Shown piece after piece: positions 9,689 through 19,088 of a stretch of 64,000 nt of DNA (the stretch's first letter is position 1; each line of letters opens with the position of its first letter). Made by a program: the position numbers and the translations under genes. This DNA is from Nymphaea colorata (Eukaryota; Streptophyta; Magnoliopsida; Nymphaeales; Nymphaeaceae). The DNA lies in contig NC_045140.1 in the NCBI RefSeq assembly GCF_008831285.2, positions 14,309,796-14,373,795 on the forward strand. The letters run 5' to 3'. The notes beneath the pieces are model-generated. The model did no database searches. It was not told where the DNA came from and saw only the letters and a list, made by a program, of their open reading frames with translations.

Positions 9689-12600
9689 GTCCAAATTCCC
9701 CGAACGCTTGAGCCTATCTAAAGCCGAGAGGCTTAGGTTCAGGTCCGAGTCAATCGGACTTGACCCGTGCTCGAAATTCCGAAGTGTGGGCGGTAACCCA
9801 CACGAGGTCCCCGCCCTAAGTCCACAAGACTTAGGGACTTTAGCTTTTGATTTTCGAGTTGGGCGCTAGGCCCGGGTTAGGTTGCGTCATCTATTTCATG
9901 TCAACGTTCAGTTTTGAAGTAGAGACCCAGCAAGGCGGGTTGTGCCTTGCGCATTTTTGACATTAGACTAAGAAGCGAGCTAGGATAACATGTAATTAGG
10001 GCTCGCATTATGTTTAGTATATATTCTGTAAACTCAATGTACAATGGATCAAAAATTAATCAAAGATTGGCATTTGGTGTGGCACTCTCTCTCTCCTCGC
10101 ACGAGGCTTCTCCCCTCTCGTCTCCCACCTTGTTCAACCCGAGAACCAGGCGTCTTCTCCCCCCTCGCGTCCTCTACCTCCACGGCGCTTCCGAATCCAG
10201 AAATTCCTTGAAGAGCCGCCGTCTGAGACATAGGCATAAGGAAGAAGGCATCGGCGGATCTCCACCACCGGCGGCGATCCCTCCCTTGTCACGTAAGTAC
10301 CCCCTTTCGAGCTTTTTCAAAGTTCTGAAATCGGTGCCTTTGCCCTGATCACGAGGGTACTGTGAGGCCGATTCCAGCATAGGGAAGATTGAAGGCGACG
10401 GACTACCGCCGGCTTCAATTCGACACCGAAGAGGAGACGAATCTCGATCTCTCTCTCGCTGCCCGATTGCTGCATTCTGCCTTAGAACACAGGGCGTCTT
10501 CACTCGGTTCCTCCCTCGGCATACCCGAAGAGGGGAATCAATATTTGGGCGTTTTCTGTTCTAATCAGAAATTGCAGATCGCGTCGCGGGATTGGAATCA
10601 GACGTTTGATCCCTAGTAGGAGTTGGCCGGATTAGAAGACAAAACGATAAGAAAATTACAATTTCTAGCGGCCTGTCCTCCCCTTTTGATCTGTCAGACC
10701 AGAGGCTCAAAGTTACGAAATCTCGCTCTCTGGTCGAGATCTGAAGAAGAGGAGTGATCCCCGTGAATCGCCCAGAAAAGAGCTTTCTAATTATCAAAAG
10801 GGGCGAATTCTGTCGGCTGGATCTCGAGATAGAATCTCGCCGGAAAATTGCTTGAATCCGGCCATCGCTGATAATTCCGGTGGTCGCCATTGATTCCGGT
10901 GTTAAGGACCGAATTGCCCTCCTTCCCTAGTGTTTTAATTAAAAATCTGTAAGGGGTATATCGGTCACGGGACTCTCGGATCAAGTTCTGGCCGCCGGCG
11001 TGAAGTGGAAGATTCCGACGAGGCTAGCATCCGATTCCGGTAAGTCCTTCTCCGTTCCATCCTAGCCCTTCGTTTCAACACCTGTCAGCCCTCCAGCCGT
11101 TCATCTGAGCCCTTGTCCCAGCTGCTGCCATCTGTCCCGATCCAGGATCAGCTCGCCATCAGCTGCTCCACCAAATCAGGAAGCAATCCCGCAGCCGCAG
11201 CCCCCTCCAGCTCCTCGCCATCTCCACCGCGTCAACCCTAAATCGCAAGGATTCTCACGCGTTCATCTTGACACGTGTTGCAATCCAAGCCAGCCTTCCG
11301 CCACCTCACTCGCCACCTCACCTGCCAGCTCCCCCCCTCGGTCCCGCCTTCTGCCACTTGTCCTCAAGCCAGGCCCCGCGAGATCCCCTTTCCCTATTCC
11401 CTCGGATCTTGCCTCCTTAGACTTAGGAAATTCCTCCACCTCGCGCAACCTTACCTATTCTTCCTCAGCCGTTTCCTTCTTTTCCTCTTGATCTGACCCG
11501 CAGCAATCCTCCACCGTAGATCTGGTCCACGTGTCCCCATCTCAGCCCTAGCCCCATCCGAGTTAGCACGAGAGTGCCACCTGGCCCTTCGCCCCCAATC
11601 TCCTCTCCTTCCTTGTCGCATTTCTCCCTAACCCTTAGGCGAGAATTCGAGCTCTATTCCTAATAGCTAGCATTCTTCTAGCTCTCTCTGTCGTGTCCGT
11701 CCGTCTTGCCACGTGGCAAGCATCGGTGCATTCCCTGGGTAAGACCAGCCCAGTCAACCGAACCCACTAGGCAACCTCCTGCACCGAACCCGCACCTAGG
11801 CTAAACCTCTACCGAGCCAACCTAGGTCGGCATTGACCCTTAGCCTTAGTCAACTAGGTCAGCTAGTCCACCAAGCCCACTTCGTTGGTAGCCTCCCTTA
11901 GCGACTCGAGCCTACCTCGAGCGACCCTTGACCTACTTGACCCGGACCCATTGACTCGGTCCATTTAGTCAACCACCTAGTTAGTGAACCTTCCGCACTT
12001 GGTCAACTTTGACCAGCACCGTAAGCTTAGGCTCGACCTTAACCTCCCTTACTGAACCAACCTATTAGCTAGGTCAACCCGTGACTGAACCTAAACCCTA
12101 TTTGACTGAGCCTACCCTGACCCGAACCTGCTTGACCAGACCTACCACCTAGTAGAGCCTAGCCGAACCCAGCCAACCCAACCTTAGCTAGGATTAGGTT
12201 CAGCCGGCTCGCCGGCCCTTACAACGGCCCCTGCCTCTTCGTCGGCATCCACCGACGCCCGTGGCCGAGCCACATTCCGGAGATAGGCAGGCAGGCGCTG
12301 TCGCTGTGACAGCAGCCCCCCTCGGCAGTCCAGGCGGCCCTTCCGGCCCTGTTCCGTCGTCTTCAGCGTAGCAGCAACACATCGGCTGCAGACGCCAGGC
12401 AACTTCGTTCTGACGGGCGGCCCTCGACCAGACAGCAGACGAGCGCTCCCGGTATCATCGACGGCACGTCCGTAGCAGTTCGAGGCAGCGTCCTCGCTCT
12501 CGGCGCGTGTTCTGCCTCCCGGCCCAGCGAGTGTCAGCAGCGTTCTTGGCTCGACGTTAGCGCTGCCACCGCAGAATTCATCGCCGGCAACAGCGCAGCG

Positions 12601-13314
12601 GCCGCAGCAAACGAGCAGCGACCAGACCCTCGGCAGTCGACCCGTCCACTCAGCGTGCGGCCTACCGTCAGCGTCTTCAGGCAGCGGTCAGCCCGAGCAG
12701 CAGGCTACGTGGAGGCACACCTCAGCCGGTCTTCCTGTTCTGTGAGCTGCAGTGCTCGGGGGCAGGTCATCACCCGAGACTATCCGGCTACGCCAAGGGC
12801 GGTCCTTGGCGGTATCGTCTCCTATCCCCCTTGTAGCTCCGGGTGGGAATTGCTTTCAGTCTTAGGTAGCATATTAGTTCATTTCAGCATTTCTGTTTAG
12901 CCTTGGCTTCGGCCTAGCTCCCCCGTGAGGTACCTCGAGGGCACTGTGCCCGAGACCACGACCACCAGGAGCCAGACCACCTATTTACTTCTGTTGGGTG
13001 TGGTTTGCACGTTAGTGGTTGGTTTGCGTGGTTTGTGAGTGAGATTGAGTGTTATCTTGTATCGCTTACGAATTGTAAAGGGCCTCACGACCCTGTTAGA
13101 GTTTTTGTAGTAGGCAGCCTTAGTTAGGAATTTTGGGACTTGGGTAACCTACACGTGTACTCACCTAACCTATTGGGTTTTGCGCCAGGGTCCTGTCTGG
13201 CCGGGTAGATCATTGTGTAATTTCCTAGGTTTTTCGGTTTTTAGAATAGGCCTCAAGAAGGTCCTGGGAAGTGTAGGATCGCACTGGTCGGGTTATTCTG
13301 GCCTAGACGTGAGA
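9418..13314 (+). repeat. 3' LTR of the chromovirus (last 8 bases missing)
   Basis: Begins TGTTACGGACCG after the polypurine tract and matches 1-3902. The differences seen are nearly all one-base indels, often in homopolymers: for example A6 versus A5 near 645/10052, GGG versus GG near 1203/10617, and A5 versus A4 near 1385/10795. They are densest in the last kilobase. Identity ends at GTGAGA; the TCCTAACA that closes the 5' LTR is replaced by CAGAAGGACA. The TATA box recurs at 10018-10025. Confidence 0.93.
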
Positions 13315-13566
13315 CAGAAGGACACGTTGCATAGCACCTGCCAAACAAAGGCCTTGACAGCAGTCGGAGGCCGAGAAGAAGGCAGTCGCACCGCGTGGAC
13401 TACAAATGGCCCAGGCAAAACCGGACGCAGGAGAAGCTGAAAAGACAGCTACGGAAGCACGCGGAACCAAGAAAAAATGGCCGCTCGCAGTGAAGAAAGG
13501 GCACACGAGGGACGGCAGCAAGTCGGGTGTCAAGTCCGTCGATCCGAGCTGGTGGTTAACCTATAG
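13315..13566. other. GC-rich unidentified sequence next to the 3' LTR
   Basis: About 250 bp with no recognisable gene. It replaces the expected LTR end and target duplication, so it marks either a deletion breakpoint or an assembly join. Confidence 0.4.
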
Positions 13567-14033
13567 GTGATTTGGGCGATGGCTCCCCCATAAAAAGGGC
13601 CAACGCGAAATCACTTGGTCTACCATAAATATTAAATATTTTTGAAGTATCAAGCGAATTCGCTTTCTGTATCCTACTGTTCCCGACGCTGTCCGCGAGC
13701 AGCGGAAGACGGGCACGGAGGGATACAGCAGCCGATTGATGCATATGATCTCCCATACATGTGATTTGGGCGACGGCTCCCGGGTGAAAGGGGCTAACGC
13801 GAAAATCACTTGGTCTACCATAGTATTTTTGAAGTACGAATCCGCCTTGTGTATCCCTAGTGTTCCGAGCACTTTCCGCAGCAGCGGAGACCGGGCACAA
13901 GAGGGACTACAGCAAGGTCATCGAGCCGAGCAAATGTTTCACCAGCCCCCCCCCCTCGACGAACCTCACAGGTGCTTTGGGCGATCGCTCTCGGGTAATA
14001 CGGGCTAACGCGAAAATCACCTGGCCTACCATA
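13567..14033 (+). repeat. Three tandem degenerate copies of a ~200 bp repeat
   Basis: Units start at 13567, 13761 and 13972 (spacing 194 and 211 bp). Each opens with GTGMTTTGGGCGAYSGCTC and continues to a shared GCGAAAATCACYTGG box and CTACCATA. Units 1 and 2 also share downstream blocks (TTTTTGAAGTA, a GTATCC box, a CCGGGCAC-like stretch). A fourth copy lies inverted at 14285-14346. The family is not recognised; it could be a degraded satellite or tandem repeats from a retroelement untranslated region. Confidence 0.75.
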
Positions 14034-14284
14034 ATCTTATTTTTCGGAAATCCACCTTTGGTCGGGCACATTCTCCGCAAGCAATTGAAGACTTTAAACC
14101 CCCCAAGTCGCCCAACCTCGGATGTGCAATCTCAAACTTAGCCAGCCATGCCCTACACAAATTCACCTGCGTCCGACCTATGGCCAGTCGCTTTCGCCTA
14201 CATAGGAAAGCTTATTCAAGGTTTGTGCGCTACGTCGTCGGGCATCTCGCTATATGCCACCCAGCATGAATTTTTTGAAAATGC

Positions 14285-14346
14285 TATGGCAGACCAAATG
14301 ATTTTCGTCTTTTTCCCTTATACTCCGGAGCGATCACCAAAGCACC
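14285..14346 (-). repeat. Inverted fourth copy of the ~200 bp repeat core
   Basis: The reverse complement of 14285-14346 aligns along its length with 13972-14033, sharing the CTTTGG.GATCGCTC start, the GAAAATCA.TTGG box and TGCCATA-type end. The two arms are about 250 bp apart, so this could fold back or reflect an inverted duplication. Confidence 0.65.
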
Positions 14347-14517
14347 TTAAATTGGAGACTCGTTCAACTTGTGGCCTTCAACTTTGGAGTGCCCCTATTT
14401 GTCCCTTTGGAACAGGGCGCCGGATCGGGTGAGAGCACCATCGTTCCATGCCGCGAGCCATTGCCGTGGCAGAGGCAAAGCCAATGTCCTAGGCGGTGCT
14501 GGAGATGGTGGCTAGGG

Positions 14518-14617
14518 NNNNNNNNNNNNNNNNNNNNNNNNNNNNNNNNNNNNNNNNNNNNNNNNNNNNNNNNNNNNNNNNNNNNNNNNNNNNNNNNNNN
14601 NNNNNNNNNNNNNNNNN
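14518..14617. other. Assembly gap (100 N)
   Basis: Exactly 100 consecutive N, the usual placeholder for a gap of unknown size. Sequence composition differs on the two sides (GC-rich left, AT-rich right), so true distance and even adjacency are uncertain. Confidence 0.99.
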
Positions 14618-15535
14618 TAGGCATAGACCTGAAAATAAGAAGATTTCTCCATCTCATTGGAGACTTTGTAGAGGAATTAATGTTGGTTGAAAATTTTGTA
14701 ATTGTGAAGTTTTTGCATTTGATGCTTGAGAAATTTGCCTCGATGCCTTCTAAACCATTGGCAAGTGCTTTTTTCTCTCTTTTACTTATTTTCACATACT
14801 CTCTTTTGCTTTTGAATTTTGATTTTCTTTTTGAGCCACCCTTCACTCTTGGGAGAAATTCCTCACCACCCCAAAAGCTACTACGGAGTTCCACCGCTTT
14901 GGCGGTTTTGTGTAGTTTGCTTTGTGTAATATCAAGTCTATCGGGCTTTCTTCTGAACCCTTGTAACAAGCTTTGGGCCGGTAACTCCTAGACCAGTTGG
15001 CCTCAGGGTACCAAATGTAAAACACTCCCCGGGCTTACTTGCTCGAATTCAGAAGGCTTTAGGAGACTTAATATAAGCAAAATGTTCATGGATTGCTTTT
15101 TAGCTTCACGGCGTAAGCATAGGTCATATGCCCACCCGCGCCTGCTGAGCTTTGAACCAGAGGAACAACTACACTCACCCCGAGCTCATTGCTCAACTCA
15201 TTTCGCTTGATAGCTTTTTCTAGCATCTTGCCAAGGTCTTTTAGGTGACAAGACTTTTTCTTATGGCATCTCATGCTAGACCTTTACAAATGCCGATTGT
15301 CGGGACCAACATTAATTACTATACATAAGTCCCTCAATGTCTGTGAAATTTCTTGCCTATTTCAAGACGATGCCCTTGCAATTGTCTTCAAGACATGGGT
15401 TGAGTTTGAAAATTTTGATGCATTTTTGAAACTTTTCCCTAAGGGATACCATGCCCCTTAGTTGGTTTGAAAATTGTTACAAACGTGCTTATCAAAGCAC
15501 AACTATTTTGAATTTTTTTTTTTTGAATTGCAAAT
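14618..15535 (-). other. Probable 3' untranslated region of the Tat-lineage element
   Basis: AT-rich, no long frame, lying between the end of integrase and the gap. A polypurine-like GGGGAG followed by TGTTTTACA on the - strand (about 15017-15032) resembles a tract-plus-LTR start, but what follows does not match the 5' LTR start (TGTTAACACC). It may be a different element's LTR or chance. Confidence 0.4.
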
Positions 15536-16282
15536 TCAAGTATAGAATTTTTTGAGATGCAAAGCATTAATTGGATCGGGGATTTCAACCCCATCGGCAT
15601 CAATCAGTCGATAAGAATTGTGAGGTAGAACCTCTTTGACAACATATGGTCCTTCCCAGTTCGGCGCCCATTTTCCTTTGGGTCTACTCCTGAGTGGAAC
15701 TATGGATCTTAAAACAAGATCATTTACCTGAAATTTTCTTTCAATGACTGATTTGGCATAATGTCGGGCGACTCTCTTACGATAGACTTCGGCATGCTCT
15801 GCCGCTTGTAGTCTTTTCTCGTCTAAGAGGTCTAATTGAGTAAGTCTCTTTTTTTGATATTTGTTAATTGGGAGTTCAATGAGAGCAGCAAATTTCATTG
15901 CTGGTTTTTGGACATGTAATGGAAGGACAATTTCCGTTCCATATACTAATTCTGCTGGTGTAGCATTGGTGGGTGTCCGAATTGTGGTTCGATACGCCCA
16001 AAGTGCATTGTGCATTTTCTCGTGCCAATCTCGGCCTGTTTCAACTGTCCTTTCTAAGACACGAATCAAAATCTTGTTGGTTGCTTCTGCCTGACCATTA
16101 CCTTGAGGGTAATATGGGGCAGAAAAGTGATGTTGTATTTTGTGTTTATGACAAAGATTGCGCATTTTCTCATTTTTGAAATGAGTACCGTTATCAGAAA
16201 CGATATCATGCGGGATGCCAAATCTACACAAAAGATTTTTATGAATGAAGGACACTACGTGTTGTCCTTCGACTGTTTTAAA
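15536..16282 (-). pseudogene. Frameshifted 3' part of Tat-lineage pol: integrase catalytic core and C-terminus
   Basis: This frame continues integrase after the pol ORF is interrupted. It carries the second catalytic aspartate in IVSDNGTHF, the catalytic glutamate in GNGQAEATNK, and the usual C-terminal region ending LHLKKFYT. The open frame formally extends up to 16576, but upstream of about 16282 it is out of register with pol and is a shadow. The switch occurs at an A-run on the - strand (16276-16279) and one missing base there explains it. It may be a real lesion or a homopolymer error; an assembly error is plausible because the long LTRs in this window show many such indels. Confidence 0.85.
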
Positions 16283-18969
16283 GTGATCGCTTCCACCCAT
16301 TTGGTGAAGTAATCTGTAGCTGCAAGAAAATACCTGTGTCCATTTGAGGCAGGTGGATTGATTGGACCGACTACGTCGAAGGCCCACATGGAGAATGGCC
16401 ATGGTGAGCTGACCGAATGAAGGTACGCTGCTGGAGCATGAATTGATGGTGCATGCAACTGACATTTGATGCATTTCTTGACAAATTGGTGACAGTCTCT
16501 TTGCATTGTGGGCCAATAGTACCCTGCTCTGACTATCTGCTTGACGAGGGTCTGATACCCTACATGTCCCCCACAAATTCCTTCATGGGCTTCTTGAATG
16601 ACTTCTAGTGCCTCATTTGCATCGAGACATCTAGCATATTCTGTGCTGAATCCTCTTCTGTATAGGATGTCGGCTAGAATGAAATATCTTGAAGACATGT
16701 GTCTCAAAACTCTTTGCTCTTTTCGAGACATTTCTGGTGGAAGTGTTCCAGTTTGGAGAAAATCCTTGATGTTCTGATACCATGGTGTTTCTCTACTTTC
16801 TGCTTGCAACACCTGTTCTGGTATGACAAAAGATGGTTGTTCGAGTCTTCCAACTTCAAAAGATCTGATAGATTCTCCAGGTTTGAAGGCAATGGTAGAG
16901 CCTAAACTGGCTAAACCGTCTGCTATTGGGTTAAATTCTCTTTTGACATGTAAGAGTTGACATTCCTCGAACTGTCTTAAGAGGGAAGCTGCTAACTCTT
17001 GATATGGGATCAATTTTTGATCTTTGACTTGCCAATCTCCATTGACCTGACTGACAGCCAAGAGAGAATCTCCAAAAATGCGAACTCTCTGCACTTTAAA
17101 TTTGAGCAACATTTTGAGTCCTTGGATTAGGGCCTCGTACTCTGCCATATTATGCGTGCAGGAAAAATTCAATTTGAGAGAGTAAGGAATCATTTCCCTT
17201 TCTGGTGTAATGAAAAGTATCCCAATGCCTGCCCCAGCTGTGCTCTTAGATCCATCAAAGTACATCTCCCAAATCGGCTCTGGTTCAGTTGTCAGGATTT
17301 GCTCATCTGGAAAATCATCATTTGTTCTAATTTCTTCATATAGAGGAAAATCTGCCAATTGGTCTGCAATGGCTTGCCCCTTGATTGATTTTTGTGACAC
17401 ATATTCCAAATCATATTGCATCAGCAAAACCTGCCACTTTGCTATCCTTCCATTCAGAAATGGCTGTTCGAGGATATATTTGAGTGGATTAAGTTTGGAT
17501 AAAATTTTAACTTCACAAGCCAATAGATAATGCCTTAATTTTTGACACATCCACACCAAGGCTAAGCAAGTTTTTTCCATGTGCGAGTAGTTCTTTTCAT
17601 ACTGCACAAATGTCTTACTGATGTAATAAATGGCATGTTCTATTCGGCATCCTTCTTCATATTGAGCCAAAAATCCACCACAGGCTGAATCGTTAACTGT
17701 GATGTAAAGGAGTAGAGGTTCCCCTAAAATTGGAGGTTTTAAAATTGGTGGGCAAAGAAGATACTTCTTGATCTTTTCGAATGAGGCTTGACATTCATGC
17801 CCCCATTCAAATTTGACTCCTTTCCGCAGTAAATGGTTGAAGGGTTCGCATCTCATGGCGAGATTAGATATAAACCTTCTGATTGATTGAATTCTGCCTT
17901 GCAAGCTGCGTAGCTCCTTAAGATTTGTTGGGGGTGACATTTCGATGATCGCCTTTGCTTTGGAAGGATCCATCTCGATTCCCTTTTGGCTGACCATAAA
18001 TCCCAAAAGCTTACCGGATTCCACACCAAATACACATTTTTGTGGATTCAATCTAAGTTTGTATTGTAAGAGTCTATCAAAAACTTGAGAGAGAATGTTG
18101 ATGTGATTCTCCCTTGTTTTTGACTTAATTAGTAGATCATCTACATATGCATCCATGATTTGATGCATTTGGTCATGAAAAATAGCTGCCATAGCCCTTT
18201 GATATGTTGCCCCAGCGTTCTTCAAACCAAATGGCATTACTGTATAGCAGAAGGTACCCCATGGGGTTGTAAATGATGTTTTGGCTTGATCTTGAGCTGC
18301 CAACTTAATTTGGTTATAACCAGAATATCCATCCATAAAGGAGAACATAGCGTGACCTGCGGTACTGTCTACCAACAAGTCAATGTTTGGAAGTGGGTAG
18401 TCATCCTTTGGTGTAGCCTTATTCAAATCTCTGAAATCGATGCAGAGCCGAATTTTGCCATTTTTCTTTGGGACTACCACAATGTTTGCTAACCATTCAG
18501 GATAGTCGATTGTTCGGATGAACCCTGCCTTTAGTAGGTCTTCCAGGCCTTCCTTAACTTGCCCCTCAAGACGAGGGTCTAGTTTCCTCAACTTTTGTTT
18601 GATTGGCTTGCATTCTGGTTTCAATGGTAGTCGATGCTCGACTAATTTTGTATCAAGTCCTGGCATGTCCTCATAAGTCCACGCAAAGGCTTCTTGATGC
18701 TTTTTGAGGAAATCTATCAACTCTTTTCTTTCTTCTGCTGAGAGACTTGTTCCAATTTGCAAAATCTTTGGACTCTCTTCCGTGCCAATGTTAATTTCCT
18801 CAATCGGATCATTAATCAGAGGTGACGGTTGATCTTGCTTTCTCATTTGGATGAACTCTGGACATTCGGCCTCTGTGAGTTCTGGATTTATCTCCTTAAA
18901 AGCTTTTGATGTTTGATCCTCAAATGCCATCCTAAAGATTGTAAAGAAGTTAGATGAAATTTGAGACAT
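16255..18969 (-). CDS. Tat-lineage Pol: reverse transcriptase, RNase H, archaeal-type RNase H, integrase N-terminus
   Basis: An open frame of 904 codons. RT spans about 120-330, with RLCIDFRDLNKATP near 172 and YVDDLLIKS near 273. A gypsy RNase H follows (about 430-530) in which the usual first aspartate region reads TVNDSACGG, as in Tat elements where this domain is degraded. A second, archaeal-type RNase H occupies about 566-700 (MYFDGSKSTAGAGIG, then HNMAEYEAL). Integrase starts with an HHCC finger at about 800-845 and the first catalytic aspartate in WAFDVVGP near 864, then the frame ends at an out-of-phase stop. It lies 119 bp after gag-pro in another frame. A pyrimidine-rich tract ending TTTAG just before MAFEDQT could be a splice acceptor joining it to gag-pro, as in Ogre elements; that is inference. 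Confidence 0.9.
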   Translation of the reverse strand: MSQISSNFFTIFRMAFEDQTSKAFKEINPELTEAECPEFIQMRKQDQPSPLINDPIEEINIGTEESPKILQIGTSLSAEERKELIDFLKKHQEAFAWTYEDMPGLDTKLVEHRLPLKPECKPIKQKLRKLDPRLEGQVKEGLEDLLKAGFIRTIDYPEWLANIVVVPKKNGKIRLCIDFRDLNKATPKDDYPLPNIDLLVDSTAGHAMFSFMDGYSGYNQIKLAAQDQAKTSFTTPWGTFCYTVMPFGLKNAGATYQRAMAAIFHDQMHQIMDAYVDDLLIKSKTRENHINILSQVFDRLLQYKLRLNPQKCVFGVESGKLLGFMVSQKGIEMDPSKAKAIIEMSPPTNLKELRSLQGRIQSIRRFISNLAMRCEPFNHLLRKGVKFEWGHECQASFEKIKKYLLCPPILKPPILGEPLLLYITVNDSACGGFLAQYEEGCRIEHAIYYISKTFVQYEKNYSHMEKTCLALVWMCQKLRHYLLACEVKILSKLNPLKYILEQPFLNGRIAKWQVLLMQYDLEYVSQKSIKGQAIADQLADFPLYEEIRTNDDFPDEQILTTEPEPIWEMYFDGSKSTAGAGIGILFITPEREMIPYSLKLNFSCTHNMAEYEALIQGLKMLLKFKVQRVRIFGDSLLAVSQVNGDWQVKDQKLIPYQELAASLLRQFEECQLLHVKREFNPIADGLASLGSTIAFKPGESIRSFEVGRLEQPSFVIPEQVLQAESRETPWYQNIKDFLQTGTLPPEMSRKEQRVLRHMSSRYFILADILYRRGFSTEYARCLDANEALEVIQEAHEGICGGHVGYQTLVKQIVRAGYYWPTMQRDCHQFVKKCIKCQLHAPSIHAPAAYLHSVSSPWPFSMWAFDVVGPINPPASNGHRYFLAATDYFTKWVEAITLKQSKDNT

Positions 18970-19088
18970 TGTATATGGAAGTAATTTGCATTTGTCATTG
19001 TATTTTTGAAGGTATTACAAAATGAAGACACTTGGTCTATTTGAGTACAATGACGACAAAATGACAAAATGATGGCGGATTTGTTGAT

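Larger units (their letters stand above)
1..13314 (+). mobile_element. Ty3/gypsy chromovirus LTR retrotransposon, nearly full length
   Basis: Two direct repeats of about 3.9 kb (1-3910 and 9418-13314) flank a 5.5 kb interior with an initiator-Met-type primer binding site, a leader, one gag-pol frame and a polypurine tract: the complete parts list of an LTR retrotransposon. The chromodomain at the end of the polyprotein places it among plant chromoviruses, and the long LTRs suggest the Tekay/Del branch, which is an inference. The frame is open throughout and the LTRs differ almost only by single-base indels, so the insertion is recent. The window starts at the first LTR base, so the 5' flank and target duplication cannot be checked. 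The 3' LTR lacks its last 8 bases. Confidence 0.95.

Noticed and set aside
14371-14991. 206-codon + frame and 201-codon - frame spanning the N gap
   Set aside because: Both are open only because 100 N contains no stops, and neither flank shows coding content.
15017-15032. GGGGAG-TGTTTTACA on the - strand as the 3' LTR start of the Tat-lineage element
   Set aside because: The sequence after it does not match the 5' LTR start TGTTAACACCCC, so it is not the partner LTR.
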